NCBI RefSeq assembly: GCF_900142775.1
Contig: NZ_FRCC01000001.1
Location: 124,001-188,000 of the forward strand
DNA: 64,000 nt
Origin: Flavobacterium flevense
GTDB lineage: Bacteria; Bacteroidota; Bacteroidia; Flavobacteriales; Flavobacteriaceae
Direction: 5' to 3'
In this document: positions 42,402 through 52,763 of the stretch, piece after piece
How positions within the stretch are numbered: position 1 is the stretch's first letter
Layout: each line of letters begins with the position of its first letter
Notes under the pieces: generated by a model
Seen by the model: the letters and a program-made list of their open reading frames with translations, nothing else
What the model was told of the DNA's origin: nothing
Database searches by the model: none
Program-made: the position numbers and the translations under genes

Positions 42402-42935
42402 TTAAAATTGTTGATTAATTAACTGATAGATGGCTTCGTCTTGATATACTCCGTTACTAAAGTTCCAATCTTTTTTTACACCTATACATTCAAAGCCAAA
42501 TTTAGTAAAAAGTGCTTTACTTGCTTCGTTTTCTATGCCAATATTTGCATATAATTGATGTAAATTTAGATGCTTAAAAGAGTAAGCAATCAATAAACTT
42601 AAAGCTTCTGAACCTATTTTCAGATTTCTTTTAGCAACATCCTGAATAAGAATTCCCACTCCGGCTCTGTTATTCTTGGGGTCAAAGTCAAACAGATCAA
42701 TTAATCCCAACGCCGGAAAATCTTCATCCTGACAAATGGCTAATCGCAATTGTTTCGCTTCATAAATATCCTGATGGGCATTTTCAAGATATTGCCTAAT
42801 CAAAAACCGGCTGTAAGGAGTTTGTGTATTACTTACTTCCCAAATGCTTTGATCGTTTTCCATAATGTAGATGAATTCTAAGTCATTAGGCTCCAGTGCA
42901 CGTAAATAAATAGAATCCCCTTTTAATGTTATCAT
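42402..42935 (-). CDS. GNAT-family N-acetyltransferase
   Basis: Cytoplasmic acetyltransferase of 177 residues with the RimJ/RimL-like GNAT fold. Motif D/A: LGLIDLFDFDPKNNRAGVGILIQDVAKRNLKIGSEALSLLIAYSFKHL, in which the R/Q-x-x-G-x-G/A acetyl-CoA loop is degenerate (KRNLKIGSEAL), followed by IENEASKALFTKFGFECIGV as the C-terminal family signature. Typical targets are ribosomal proteins, amino sugars or antibiotics; none can be named. It lies between dapF and mltG in an apparent operon, which may point to a cell-wall-related substrate, but this is weak. Confidence 0.85.
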   Translation of the reverse strand: MITLKGDSIYLRALEPNDLEFIYIMENDQSIWEVSNTQTPYSRFLIRQYLENAHQDIYEAKQLRLAICQDEDFPALGLIDLFDFDPKNNRAGVGILIQDVAKRNLKIGSEALSLLIAYSFKHLNLHQLYANIGIENEASKALFTKFGFECIGVKKDWNFSNGVYQDEAIYQLINQQF

Positions 42936-42959
42936 TGGAAAGTAAGTATTTGTATAAAA

Positions 42960-43742
42960 CTATATTTCGATTGTTCCTTCAAACACAAATTTGGCAGGAC
43001 CGTTCAGGAAAACATTGATATATTTATCTCCTTCTTTTTCAAAAGAAACTGATAATTTACCACCTTCAACATTCATATTAATAGCTGTTGAATTGGTTTG
43101 TCCAATGGCATTCATGGCAATCGCAGCCGCTGTTGCTCCGGTTCCGCAAGCTAAAGTTTCATCTTCTACTCCACGTTCATAAGTACGAAGTGCAAAAGTG
43201 GTATCGTCTATTTTTTTTACAAAATTGATATTGCTTCCCGCTTTACCATATAAATCGCCATAGCGAATAGCAGCACCGTTTTCCTTTACATCATAATTTT
43301 CTAAATCATCAACTAACTGTATGTGATGTGGTGAACCTGTATTTAGAAAACTATAATCAGTAGTCGTTTTTATACCATCAACATCAATCATTTGCAAAGA
43401 AACAATACCGTCCTGACTAACCGAAGCATGATGCAATCCATCAACAGCGTTGAAAGAAGTTGTATCTCCAATAACATTTAATTGTTTTGCAAAGGCCACT
43501 AAACATCTTCCGCCATTCCCGCACATGGTACTTTGATTCCCATCTGAATTGTAATACACCATCTTAAAATCAGTTTTGGCATCATTTTCGAGTAGTATAA
43601 GTCCATCAGCTCCAATACCAAATCGTCTGTCACAAAGACGTTCTATTAAAGCTGTATCCTCTTTGGGGAAAAATTCAGAACGATTATCAATCATCACAAA
43701 ATCGTTTCCTGTACCTTGGTATTTATAAAATTGTATACGCAT
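42960..43742 (-). CDS. dapF: Diaminopimelate epimerase
   Basis: Cytoplasmic cofactor-independent epimerase of 260 residues that converts LL- to meso-diaminopimelate for lysine and peptidoglycan synthesis. The two catalytic Cys are in MCGNGGRC (Cys74) and ETLACGTGATAAAI (Cys199); the Asn and Gln of FYKYQGTGNDFVM (about 5-17) bind the substrate. Full length. It is the first gene of the minus-strand dapF-GNAT-mltG-DUF2279 group, with a TACTTTTG element 20 bp upstream of its ATG. Confidence 0.96.
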   Translation of the reverse strand: MRIQFYKYQGTGNDFVMIDNRSEFFPKEDTALIERLCDRRFGIGADGLILLENDAKTDFKMVYYNSDGNQSTMCGNGGRCLVAFAKQLNVIGDTTSFNAVDGLHHASVSQDGIVSLQMIDVDGIKTTTDYSFLNTGSPHHIQLVDDLENYDVKENGAAIRYGDLYGKAGSNINFVKKIDDTTFALRTYERGVEDETLACGTGATAAAIAMNAIGQTNSTAINMNVEGGKLSVSFEKEGDKYINVFLNGPAKFVFEGTIEI

Positions 43743-43761
43743 TATTTCTAATTAAGTTTTA

Positions 43762-43769
43762 CAAAAGTA
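43762..43769 (-). promoter_or_regulatory. Putative -7 promoter element (TACTTTTG) for dapF
   Basis: On the minus strand TACTTTTG ends 19 bp before the dapF ATG at 43742, giving a leader of about 15 nt. No TTG at the usual spacing. Confidence 0.5.
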
Positions 43770-43879
43770 CGAACTATTAATGAAATGTTAATCATTGTTA
43801 AACAGCGTTAAAGTGTTTTTTAACATTCAAATTTCGCTTTAATTTTACTTAACAAATAACACTAAAAACGATCTCTATT

Positions 43880-45280
43880 ATGAAACAATTTTCAAATCTG
43901 TTTTTTGTAGCACTACTTAGTGGAGCTACAACTTTGGGGGCATACAAATTACTATTTGACGACAATGGTTATTTTTCGAATGATAAAAAAACAATAACAA
44001 CACTTGCCTCTGACAATTACACTAAAAGAGTGGGATTATCATCGGATGTTCTTGATTTTACAGAAGCTGCAGATAAAACCATTCATAGTGTTGTTCACGT
44101 AAAAAATGTTTCTTACCATAAAGTAAGCAATCCGATGCTGGAGTTTTTCTATGGTTATAAAGGCGGACAGTCTCAGGAACAGGTAGGAACCGGATCAGGA
44201 GTTATCATTTCAGAAGACGGTTATATTGTTACTAATAATCACGTAATCCGAGATGCTTCGGAAATTGAGATTACTTTAAACAATAAAAAATCATATAAAG
44301 CAGAGCTTATTGGAACCGATTCTAAAATGGATATTGCTTTGCTGAAAATTGATGCCGATGAGAAATTACCTTACACTCCTTTTGGGAATTCTGACGATGT
44401 AAAAGTAGGTGAATGGGTTCTTGCAGTAGGAAATCCGTACAATCTGACCTCAACCGTGACGGCAGGAATTGTTTCGGCAAAAGCCAGAAACTTAGGAACC
44501 GACGGTATCCAGTCTTTCATACAAACTGATGCTGCAGTAAATCCGGGAAATAGTGGTGGTGCATTAGTTAATACCCGTGGTGATTTAATTGGAATTAATA
44601 CCATGATCACGTCGATGACGGGTTCTTATGTAGGTTATTCTTTTGCAGTTCCTTCTAACATTACCCGAAAAATAATTGAAGACATTATGGAATACGGTAA
44701 CGTTCAACGTGGAATTTTAGGCGTTACAGGAGGCGAATTGAATGCAATGGCTTCCAAAGAATTAGGAATAAAACAAACAGAAGGTTTTTACATTAAAGAT
44801 GTTCAAAAAAATTCCGGTGCTGAGAAATCCGGGTTAAAAAAAGGAGATGTAATTGTAAAAATTGACAATCGTAATATTGCCACTTTTGCGGATCTTTCCG
44901 GTTATATCAATACCAAGAGACCTAATGACAAAGTTGCCGTAACGATTATCAGAGACGGAGAAAACAAAACAATTCCGGTAACTTTAAGCAAAAATGAATT
45001 CGTTAGTGTTGAATTTAAAGGTATGGAATTAGAAAATATTTCAGCCACTGACAAAAAGAAATTCAAGGTGGATTATGGTGTGAAAATTAAATCCATCAAC
45101 AACGACAACTTAAGAGAATATACAGATGAATTAGTCGGAAATATTATATTGAGCATTGATAATATAAAAGCTACAGATGTTGAAGGTGTCTCTAAATTTT
45201 TAAACAACAAAGACGAAAGACAAAGCGTCCGAATAGAAATGGTAAATAAAAACGGAGAAATTATTCGTATCATTATCTAA
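43880..45280 (+). CDS. DegP/HtrA-family periplasmic serine protease
   Basis: Periplasmic trypsin-like serine protease and chaperone of 466 residues. An N-terminal signal or anchor (about 1-24), the protease domain with His121 (TNNHVI), Asp151 (SKMDIALL) and Ser225 (NPGNSGGAL), and two PDZ domains (about 280-370 and 385-465). It degrades misfolded envelope proteins under stress. All triad residues are present. It is transcribed alone, divergent from dapF, and ends at a strong hairpin terminator. Confidence 0.95.
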   Translation: MKQFSNLFFVALLSGATTLGAYKLLFDDNGYFSNDKKTITTLASDNYTKRVGLSSDVLDFTEAADKTIHSVVHVKNVSYHKVSNPMLEFFYGYKGGQSQEQVGTGSGVIISEDGYIVTNNHVIRDASEIEITLNNKKSYKAELIGTDSKMDIALLKIDADEKLPYTPFGNSDDVKVGEWVLAVGNPYNLTSTVTAGIVSAKARNLGTDGIQSFIQTDAAVNPGNSGGALVNTRGDLIGINTMITSMTGSYVGYSFAVPSNITRKIIEDIMEYGNVQRGILGVTGGELNAMASKELGIKQTEGFYIKDVQKNSGAEKSGLKKGDVIVKIDNRNIATFADLSGYINTKRPNDKVAVTIIRDGENKTIPVTLSKNEFVSVEFKGMELENISATDKKKFKVDYGVKIKSINNDNLREYTDELVGNIILSIDNIKATDVEGVSKFLNNKDERQSVRIEMVNKNGEIIRIII

Positions 45281-45301
45281 TATATCATTCCTCATTTTCT
45301 T

Positions 45302-45339
45302 AAATAAAGCCAGTAAATTTATCCTTACTGGCTTTATTT
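45302..45339 (+). terminator. Intrinsic terminator of the DegP/HtrA gene
   Basis: Perfect 15-bp stem AAATAAAGCCAGTAA / TTACTGGCTTTATTT (45302-45316, 45325-45339) with an 8-nt loop and a T-rich tail. Confidence 0.88.
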
Positions 45340-45442
45340 TTATATAATCCCTTTGATAAGAAGAAACAAAAAGACTTCATAAAACTCAATGTAAGTTGGA
45401 GTTTTAAATACCACTAACACTTGTTATTTCTTTGTACTTTCC

Positions 45443-45572
45443 GTTGGGTGTAATTAGTTTTTGATGATAATTTTTCGTCAGTTTGAATGATTCCGCTTTC
45501 AGGGTTCTATCGAAAATAAGAAAAATTTCATTGAAAACGGTTCTCGAACTGATGCTTTTAATTACACCCAAC
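45443..45572. repeat. 130-bp inverted-repeat element with 14-bp perfect ends
   Basis: The ends GTTGGGTGTAATTA (45443-45456) and its exact complement (45559-45572) enclose sequence whose next bases are also partly inverted (CGTCAGTTTGA versus CATCAGTTCGA). An 85-codon frame overlapping it is not a convincing gene. It is a candidate MITE or decayed transposon end pair, in the spacer after the DegP/HtrA gene. Confidence 0.65.
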
Positions 45573-45601
45573 AAGTTTGGACTTAATAATTTATAAGCAT
45601 A

Positions 45602-45631
45602 AAAAAAACGCTTCAGAAAAAGCGTTTTTTT
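45602..45631. terminator. Bidirectional terminator, LysM-NlpC gene side
   Basis: 12-bp stem AAAAAAACGCTT / AAGCGTTTTTTT with a 6-nt loop (45614-45619). It lies 31 bp past the stop of the minus-strand LysM gene. Confidence 0.85.
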
Positions 45632-45662
45632 ATCTATTATCGAATTTAAAACTTGGGTCAAA

Positions 45663-47051
45663 TTATAATACTCTATTAATCTGAGTAACTCTTTTACTGT
45701 AATATTTCTCTTTTATGGACGAAATAATAACTCCTCCGCCTACCGATGCATGAATAAATTTAATATCACCATCGCCTACTTCGACTACCATTCCTACGTG
45801 ATTAATCTGACTACGACCATTGGTCTTAAAAAAGATTAAATCCCCTTTCTGAGCCTCATCATTATTCACTTTTACTCCATATTGAGACTGTTCAAAAGAA
45901 GTTCTTGGCAGTTGAATATCAAATGCTCCAAAAGTAGTACACATCAAGCCGGAACAATCAAATCCATCCTTAGTTGTCCCTCCTGTTCTGTAGCGAACAC
46001 CTATGTTTTCAGAAGCTGTAGCTACTAATTGGTCTACAAAATCTGCATTATAAAGTGGTTTCACTACATATTCAGATTCTTTTTTATTTACACCTTCTTC
46101 AGTAAAATCAAACTTTTTAGGTGTTTTGACATTTGATTTTTGCGTTCGAATGGTTAATTTCTCCCCTATCAAAAGTCGATTGGCTATTTTAGGATTTTGA
46201 TTTTCTAATTCTTTTACTGTAATCCCGTATTCTTTTGCAATTCCGTATTTTGTTTCTTTAGCTAAAACTTCATGATTTACTTCAATTTCAGTATCCAATG
46301 AAGGTTTTTGTTCACTTTCAACAATTGGAGAAACCTCGTTTTTAACTTCATTAACATTTTTTTCCACCTCTTTTTTCAGAGTAGGAATTACTATTTTCTG
46401 TCCAATTCTTAATGCTTGTATTTCTAATATTGGATTGGCTTTTTGAATATCAGACACTGAAACTCCATACTCCTTTGCGATACCATACAGCGTTTCTTTA
46501 GCCAAAACTTCTTTCAGCACATTTTCTGTTGTATGAAGATCAACCCGCTTATCGTTATCTTTCTTTTCCTGGATATTGGGGATTTCTTTGTTGGGGATTT
46601 CTTTTTGAATGCTTGTTACCGGTTTATCATTTGTTTCCTGAACAGCTACAGTAATCGAACTGCCCACACGAAGCCCTTTTTTCTTTAATAACGGATTCAA
46701 ATTATACAAATCAGCCACTTTAACACCATATTGCTTAGCAATTCCATATAAAGTTTCTTTAGCCATAACAAGGTGTTGTTTTGGCGCAGGCTCAGAAATA
46801 TTACTAGTATTAGTCGCTAAATTTTCATTTTTATCGGCAACAGATGGCACTAATAAAATTTCTTCAAATTTTATTCCGTCCTTAGCATTTGGGTTAATTG
46901 CATAAATTTGGGCAGCATCTACATGATATTGTTGCGCGATTTTAAAAACAGTTTCCCCCTTAGCCACTACATGCTGAATGTGTTTTTCCTGAGAAAAAGT
47001 ATTCCAACTGCTAAATGAAAGAAAGATTAAAATCCAAAAATTACACCTCAT
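45663..47051 (-). CDS. LysM-repeat NlpC/P60 peptidoglycan endopeptidase
   Basis: Exported hydrolase of 462 residues. A signal peptide (1-20) precedes four LysM modules (about 27-70, 92-137, 183-226 and 260-303), three of which share the AKETLYGIAKEYGV pattern and look like recent duplications. The NlpC/P60 domain (about 345-462) has the catalytic Cys in FDCSGLM (near 365), His in NHVGMVVEV and a third polar site in IHASVGGGV. It should cut stem peptides (gamma-D-Glu-diaminopimelate) at the wall or septum. Alone on its transcript, with a terminator on its 3' side. Confidence 0.93.
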   Translation of the reverse strand: MRCNFWILIFLSFSSWNTFSQEKHIQHVVAKGETVFKIAQQYHVDAAQIYAINPNAKDGIKFEEILLVPSVADKNENLATNTSNISEPAPKQHLVMAKETLYGIAKQYGVKVADLYNLNPLLKKKGLRVGSSITVAVQETNDKPVTSIQKEIPNKEIPNIQEKKDNDKRVDLHTTENVLKEVLAKETLYGIAKEYGVSVSDIQKANPILEIQALRIGQKIVIPTLKKEVEKNVNEVKNEVSPIVESEQKPSLDTEIEVNHEVLAKETKYGIAKEYGITVKELENQNPKIANRLLIGEKLTIRTQKSNVKTPKKFDFTEEGVNKKESEYVVKPLYNADFVDQLVATASENIGVRYRTGGTTKDGFDCSGLMCTTFGAFDIQLPRTSFEQSQYGVKVNNDEAQKGDLIFFKTNGRSQINHVGMVVEVGDGDIKFIHASVGGGVIISSIKEKYYSKRVTQINRVL

Positions 47052-47229
47052 AAAATCGTTTTGAATAATTCTTAATCTATTGTATTGTTTAAAACTAAGA
47101 ATTAAACAAATAGATAAAAAAACTGCATAGCTGATTATTAAATTTTTACGAAAGCGAATTTAACGTTTTAATGATAAGAATCCCAATTTTTAACACCACT
47201 TTAAACTATTTTTTGCATTAAAACCAAAA

Positions 47230-47258
47230 AAAAGCGCCTTGTAAATACAAAGCGCCTG
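47230..47258 (-). terminator. Intrinsic terminator of the mitochondrial-type aconitase gene
   Basis: On the minus strand GCGCTTTGT-ATTT-ACAAGGCGC forms a 9-bp stem with one G-U pair, followed by a T-run, 22 bp past the stop. Confidence 0.75.
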
Positions 47259-47280
47259 AAAATTTTAAATTTTAAACGTT

Positions 47281-49548
47281 TTATTCATTTGCTTCAGCAG
47301 CAATTAAATTCAATGCTGAACCCGCTACAAACCAGCCTATCTGACTTGCATTGTAAGTATGGTTAGCCAGAATACTATCTTTAGAACCATCAGCATGAAC
47401 AAATTCTATCGTTAATGGTTTTCCCGGAGCAAAATCAACTAAATCAATAAAATTAATAGTATCATCTTCCTGAATTTTATCATAATCATTCTCATCAGCA
47501 AATGTCAACCCTAAAAGACCTTGTTTTTTAAGATTGGTTTCGTGGATACGGGCAAATGATTTAACCAATACCGCTTTAACCCCTAAGAAGCGTGGTTCCA
47601 TTGCAGCATGCTCACGAGAAGAACCTTCGCCATAATTATGATCTCCAATCACAACCGAAGGAACTCCTGCGGCTTTGTATGCACGAGCAACGGCCGGAAC
47701 AGCATCATAAATCCCGGTGATTTGATTTTTAACAGCATTTGTTTTCTGGTTGAATGCATTTACAGCACCAATCAGCATATTATTCGAAATATTATCTAAA
47801 TGCCCACGGAAACGCAACCAGGGTCCCGCCATAGAAATGTGGTCAGTAGTACATTTTCCAAAAGCTTTAATTAGCAATTTAGCCCCTGAAATATTTTTAC
47901 CGTCCCATGGCTCAAAAGGAGCCAATAATTGCAATCTGTCCGAGTCCGGATTAACTGCTATCTGAACCGCAGAACCATCTTCGGCCGGAGCCTGAAAACC
48001 TGCATCCTCCACATCAAATCCTCTTTTTGGCAATTCATCTCCAAATGGAGCTGTCAGCTTCACTTCTTCACCATTATCATTCAACAAAGTATCAGTCAAA
48101 GGATTGAAATCTAATCTTCCGGCAATAGCTAATGCAGCAACCATTTCCGGTGAAGTTACAAAAGCATGCGTATTTGGGTTACCATCAGCTCTTTTGGAGA
48201 AGTTTCGATTAAAAGAGTGAACAATTGTATTTTTTTCTTGTTTATCAGCACCTGCTCTATCCCATTGTCCGATACATGGTCCACAAGCATTTGTAAATAC
48301 TTTAGTTCCCATTTTTTCAAAAGCAGCTATCATACCATCTCTTTCGATAGTATAACGAATTTGCTCTGAACCCGGATTGATACCAAACTCTGCTTTTGGC
48401 GAAATACCATGTTCCACCGCTTGATTTACAATAGATACCGCACGAGCCATATCTTCATAAGAAGAGTTAGTACAGGAACCAATTAATCCCCATTCTACTT
48501 TTAAAGGCCATCCGTTAGCCTCTGCTTCCGCTTTCATTTTAGAAACCGGAGTACCTCTGTCAGGAGTAAAAGGTCCATTAATATGCGGCTCTAATTCTGA
48601 AAGATTAATTTCAATAAGCTGATCAAAATATTTTTCCGGATTAGCATAGACTTCAGCATCTCCTGTTAAGTAATCAGCTACTTCATCAGCCGCATCAACC
48701 ACATCCTGACGACCTGTTGCCGATAAATATCTTCTCATGGAATCATCGTACCCAAAAGTAGAAGTTGTGGCTCCAATTTCGGCACCCATATTACAAATTG
48801 TACCTTTACCAGTACAAGACATACTAGTAGCACCTTCACCAAAATATTCAACAATAGCACCTGTTCCTCCTTTTACAGTAAGAATATCAGCTACTTTTAA
48901 GATCACATCTTTTGGCGCTGTCCAACCGGATAACTTACCCGTTAATTTTACACCTATTAATTTAGGAAATTTCAATTCCCATCCCATTCCTGACATTACA
49001 TCTACTGCATCGGCTCCACCAACACCAATAGCTAACATTCCTAATCCTCCTGCATTTACAGTATGAGAATCAGTACCAATCATCATTCCTCCGGGAAATG
49101 CATAATTTTCCAAAACAATCTGATGAATAATTCCTGAGCCTGGTTTCCAGAATCCAATTCCATATTTATTAGAAACTGATGACAAGAAATCAAAAACCTC
49201 TTTAGATTGTGTATTTGCTAAAGCTAAATCAGATTTCGCCCCGTTTTTAGCTAAAATAAGGTGATCACAATGCACTGTTGTTGGAACAGCTACTGTTTTC
49301 TTTCCGGCATGCATAAATTGCAACAAAGCCATTTGAGCCGTTGCATCCTGACACGCTACCCTATCAGGAGCAAAATCAACATAATCAACTCCTCTTCCAT
49401 AAGCTTGCTTAGCAGTACCATCCCAAAGATGACTGTATAGAATTTTCTCTGTTAAAGTAAGTGGGCGACCAACTATTTTACGTGCTGCATCAACACGAGT
49501 AGTCATGCCGGCATACACCTTTTTAATCATTTCGATATCAAATGCCAT
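47281..49548 (-). CDS. Aconitate hydratase, mitochondrial type
   Basis: Cytoplasmic [4Fe-4S] aconitase of 755 residues (TCA cycle, citrate to isocitrate). The iron-sulfur Cys are in [10 protein letters not shown] and in [12 protein letters not shown] (the CxxC pair), with active-site His in HCDHL and Ser/Arg in [10 protein letters not shown] of the C-terminal swivel domain. Length and motif pattern fit the mitochondrial aconitase branch rather than bacterial AcnA of about 890 residues. The start is at 49548 ([11 protein letters not shown]): the open frame continues upstream to 49632 but that part overlaps the terminator of acnB. A second, different aconitase lies directly upstream. Confidence 0.94.
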   Translation of the reverse strand: MAFDIEMIKKVYAGMTTRVDAARKIVGRPLTLTEKILYSHLWDGTAKQAYGRGVDYVDFAPDRVACQDATAQMALLQFMHAGKKTVAVPTTVHCDHLILAKNGAKSDLALANTQSKEVFDFLSSVSNKYGIGFWKPGSGIIHQIVLENYAFPGGMMIGTDSHTVNAGGLGMLAIGVGGADAVDVMSGMGWELKFPKLIGVKLTGKLSGWTAPKDVILKVADILTVKGGTGAIVEYFGEGATSMSCTGKGTICNMGAEIGATTSTFGYDDSMRRYLSATGRQDVVDAADEVADYLTGDAEVYANPEKYFDQLIEINLSELEPHINGPFTPDRGTPVSKMKAEAEANGWPLKVEWGLIGSCTNSSYEDMARAVSIVNQAVEHGISPKAEFGINPGSEQIRYTIERDGMIAAFEKMGTKVFTNACGPCIGQWDRAGADKQEKNTIVHSFNRNFSKRADGNPNTHAFVTSPEMVAALAIAGRLDFNPLTDTLLNDNGEEVKLTAPFGDELPKRGFDVEDAGFQAPAEDGSAVQIAVNPDSDRLQLLAPFEPWDGKNISGAKLLIKAFGKCTTDHISMAGPWLRFRGHLDNISNNMLIGAVNAFNQKTNAVKNQITGIYDAVPAVARAYKAAGVPSVVIGDHNYGEGSSREHAAMEPRFLGVKAVLVKSFARIHETNLKKQGLLGLTFADENDYDKIQEDDTINFIDLVDFAPGKPLTIEFVHADGSKDSILANHTYNASQIGWFVAGSALNLIAAEANE

Positions 49549-49617
49549 AAGATTTATTGTTTTTTTTATATTATTTTTTTTGACATCACAATATACGAAA
49601 AATAGAGTAGTTATAAA

Positions 49618-49648
49618 AAAAAGCCTGAGCAATAAACTCAGGCTTTTT
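49618..49648 (-). terminator. Intrinsic terminator of acnB
   Basis: 12-bp stem AAAAAGCCTGAG / CTCAGGCTTTTT with a 7-nt loop and a minus-strand T-run, 26 bp past the acnB stop. It separates the two aconitase genes, so they can be expressed independently. Confidence 0.9.
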
Positions 49649-49673
49649 GATATATTTAACAGATATTCAATTA

Positions 49674-52445
49674 TTATTTGACTAATAACTTATGAGAAGG
49701 TGCAAACTTAGTTAAGTTGATTCCATCTACTGCTGTTTTATACTCTTCAATTGTTGGAGTTCTACCAAGGATTGTAGACAATACTACAACTGGTGTAGAA
49801 GAAAGTAATGACTCACCTTTTTTACCTTCGGCATCCTCAACAACTCTTCCTTGGAAAAGACGTGTAGAAGTTGCCATTACAGTATCTCCTTTAGCCGCTT
49901 TTTCCTGGTTACCCATACAAAGATTACAACCTGGACGCTCTAAGTACAACATATTTTCGTATGAAGTACGTGCTGCACCTTTTGGAGCATCATCATTAAA
50001 TTCGAAACCAGAATATTTTTGTAAAATTTCCCAATCCCCTTCTGCTTTTAATTCATCAACAATATTATAAGTAGGAGGAGCAACAACTAATGGTGCTTTA
50101 AACTCTACTTTACCTTCTTGCTCATCAATATTTTTAAGCATGTGAGCCAGAATTTTCATATCTCCTTTGTGAACCATACAAGATCCGATAAATCCAAGAT
50201 CTACTTTTTTAACTCCTCCATAGAAAGAAAGAGGTCTGATAGTATCGTGCGTATATCTTTTAGAAACATCTGCATTATTAACATCCGGATCTGCAATCAT
50301 TGGTTCAGCTATCTGATCTAAATCTACAACCACTTCTGCGTAATATTTAGCGTTTGCATCTGGTCTTAAAGCTGGTTTTTCACCTGATTTAATTTCAGCA
50401 ATTCTCTTATCAGCAATGGCAATCAATCCTTTAAGAACCTGGTTTTTATTGTCCATTCCTTTGTCAATCATGATCTGGATTCTACCTTTTGCCATCTCTA
50501 GAGATTCGATCAAAGTATCATCTTCAGAAATACAGATAGAAGCTTTTGCTTTCATTTCAGCAGTCCAGTCTGTAAATGTAAATGCCTGATCTGCATTAAG
50601 AGTCCCTAAGTGAACCTCAATAATTCTTCCCTGGAATACATTCTCTCCACCAAATGTTTTTAGCATCTGAGCTTGTGTAGCATGAACTACATCACGGAAA
50701 TCCATGTATCCTTTCATGTCTCCTTTGAAAGTTACCTTCACAGATTCCGGAATTGGCATAGAAGCCTCACCCGTAGCCAATGCAAGAGCAACAGTTCCTG
50801 AATCAGCACCAAAAGCAACACCTTTAGACATTCTGGTATGAGAATCACCACCAATAATGATAGCCCATTCATTTACAGTAATATCATTCAACACTTTGTG
50901 AATAACATCCGTCATGGAGTGATAAACACCTTTAGGGTCACGAGCTGTGATTAAACCGAAATCATTCATAAATTTCATCAATCTAGGAATATTAGCCTTA
51001 GACTTATTATCCCAAACCGAAGCAGTGTGACAACCTGATTGGTAAGCACCATCAACAATTGGAGAAATCACAGTAGCAGCCATAGACTCTAATTCCTGTG
51101 AAGTCATCAAACCAGTTGTATCCTGAGAACCAACAATATTTACAGTAACACGAACATCAGAACCAGCGTGTAAAATTTTACCCGGAGTTGTTCCAACCGC
51201 ATTTGCATTGAATATTTTTTCTACAGCCGTAAGACCTTGTCCTTCAATAGAAACCTCTTTTGAAGGAGCATATACTGGAAGAATATCAATACCAAGTGTT
51301 TTTGAAGCAAATGTTTGTAATTTTTTTCCAAATACAATTGCGTAAGAACCACCTGCTTTTATAAATTCAATTTTCTGAGGTGTAAATGCCTTAGAAATAT
51401 CAATTAATTCTTTATCTCCGTTGTAAAGTTTCTTAGTTTTTGTATTAATAGTAAGAACAGTACCTGTAGCAACAGAGTAAACTTCCTCTAAAATAGGATC
51501 ACCACTTTCGTTAAGAAGAGGTTTTCCGTTTTCGTCCAATTTTTTTACCCAGTTTTTAAGGTCAAGACCAATACCACCAGTAACATCAACAGTTGTTAGG
51601 AAAATTGGAGAAATTCCATTTGTTCCTGCAACAATTGGAGCAATATTAATAAATGGAACATAAGGACTTGCTTGTTTTCCTGTCCAAAGTGCCACGTTGT
51701 TTACACCTGACATTCTTGAAGAACCTACACCCATAGTTCCTTTTTCAGCAATTAACATTACGCTTTTATCAGGATGTGCTTCTCTCAAGGCTTTAATTTC
51801 AGCCTGAGCTTCAGGAGAAATTAAACATTTTCCATGCAATTCACGATCTGAACGAGAGTGTGCCTGATTTCCCGGAGAAAGTAAATCAGTTGAAATATCT
51901 CCTTCACCAGCAATATAGGTTATTACCTTAATTTCTTCAGCAATTTCAGGTAGTTTAGTAAAAAACTCAGCCTTAGCGTAGCTTTCCAGAATAGCTGCAG
52001 CAATTTCGTTTCCGTTTTTGAAAGCTTCAGCTAAACGATCGGTATCTGCTTCATAAAGATAAACTTGTGTTTTCAAAACTTCCGCAGCTTGTTTAGCAAT
52101 TGCAACATCATTACCTAAAGCTAAATCAAGTAGAACTTTTATAGAAGTTCCACCTTTCATGTGTGATAATAACTCTAAAGCAAAAGCAGGTGTAATTTCA
52201 GCAACTACTGATTGACCCAGAACGATTTCTTTTAAAAAATTAGCTTTAAGATTTGCAGCAGGAGTAGTTCCAGGAACAACATTGTAAATAAAAAAGTTAA
52301 GAGAATCTGCTCTATACTCATTATTCAAATCTTTAATTTGCTCAATGATTTCGCTTAATAATTCAGCACCATCAATTGGCTTTGGGTTAAGCCCCTGTAC
52401 TTTTCGTTCTTCAATCTCTTGGATATAATCCTTATAAGTATTCAT
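49674..52445 (-). CDS. acnB: Bifunctional aconitate hydratase B / 2-methylisocitrate dehydratase
   Basis: Cytoplasmic [4Fe-4S] AcnB of 923 residues. It has the N-terminal HEAT-like helical domain (about 1-165), a swivel domain in front of the catalytic domains (the reverse of the other aconitase), the Cys of [10 protein letters not shown] and the CxxC of [11 protein letters not shown], and the GSSRMSGV motif. In enterobacteria this enzyme serves the TCA cycle and can also dehydrate 2-methylisocitrate. The start at 52445 ([12 protein letters not shown]) is chosen by family length; the open frame extends ten codons further. A TAnnTTTG element lies at 52536-52543. Its neighbour downstream is a distinct aconitase. 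Confidence 0.95.
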   Translation of the reverse strand: MNTYKDYIQEIEERKVQGLNPKPIDGAELLSEIIEQIKDLNNEYRADSLNFFIYNVVPGTTPAANLKANFLKEIVLGQSVVAEITPAFALELLSHMKGGTSIKVLLDLALGNDVAIAKQAAEVLKTQVYLYEADTDRLAEAFKNGNEIAAAILESYAKAEFFTKLPEIAEEIKVITYIAGEGDISTDLLSPGNQAHSRSDRELHGKCLISPEAQAEIKALREAHPDKSVMLIAEKGTMGVGSSRMSGVNNVALWTGKQASPYVPFINIAPIVAGTNGISPIFLTTVDVTGGIGLDLKNWVKKLDENGKPLLNESGDPILEEVYSVATGTVLTINTKTKKLYNGDKELIDISKAFTPQKIEFIKAGGSYAIVFGKKLQTFASKTLGIDILPVYAPSKEVSIEGQGLTAVEKIFNANAVGTTPGKILHAGSDVRVTVNIVGSQDTTGLMTSQELESMAATVISPIVDGAYQSGCHTASVWDNKSKANIPRLMKFMNDFGLITARDPKGVYHSMTDVIHKVLNDITVNEWAIIIGGDSHTRMSKGVAFGADSGTVALALATGEASMPIPESVKVTFKGDMKGYMDFRDVVHATQAQMLKTFGGENVFQGRIIEVHLGTLNADQAFTFTDWTAEMKAKASICISEDDTLIESLEMAKGRIQIMIDKGMDNKNQVLKGLIAIADKRIAEIKSGEKPALRPDANAKYYAEVVVDLDQIAEPMIADPDVNNADVSKRYTHDTIRPLSFYGGVKKVDLGFIGSCMVHKGDMKILAHMLKNIDEQEGKVEFKAPLVVAPPTYNIVDELKAEGDWEILQKYSGFEFNDDAPKGAARTSYENMLYLERPGCNLCMGNQEKAAKGDTVMATSTRLFQGRVVEDAEGKKGESLLSSTPVVVLSTILGRTPTIEEYKTAVDGINLTKFAPSHKLLVK

Positions 52446-52535
52446 AATAGAAATCTTTTCAATGTTAAAGGCCAATTACTTTGAAATTCTCAATGCAAAA
52501 GCCATAATACCTAGCTGTTTTTTTTATTTGTGGCG

Positions 52536-52543
52536 CAAATTTA
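52536..52543 (-). promoter_or_regulatory. Putative -7 promoter element (TAAATTTG) for acnB
   Basis: Read on the minus strand TAAATTTG, 90 bp upstream of the acnB ATG, giving a leader of about 85 nt. No TTG at the usual spacing. The rest of the 318-bp spacer 52446-52763 shows no gene. Confidence 0.45.
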
Positions 52544-52763
52544 GTTATTTATGCCGAGATTTAAAAAAATTTTAATCTCCCTCTCCCGGCCTCACAAGCA
52601 TTATTAAAAAATACGCATTCTAATAGATTTAAAATAAGAAAAAAGTCGAATTTCAACTCATTTTGTAAACAATCAATAATACAGAAACTATTTTCTAACA
52701 AACTTAAAACATGTTGTTATATAGAAAGATGCTTTTAGCCTCAAAAAGTTGTTTCTAACAGCA

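Noticed and set aside
45404..45661. An 85-codon minus-strand open frame between the DegP/HtrA and LysM-NlpC genes
   Set aside because: Its first codons lie inside the terminator hairpin at 45602-45631 and it then runs through the inverted repeat at 45443-45572. No recognisable domain. I treat it as chance, noting that it could be tested by conservation.
49549..49632. Upstream in-frame extension of the mitochondrial-type aconitase
   Set aside because: It crosses the acnB terminator hairpin and has no homology to the family; the start at 49548 fits the family.
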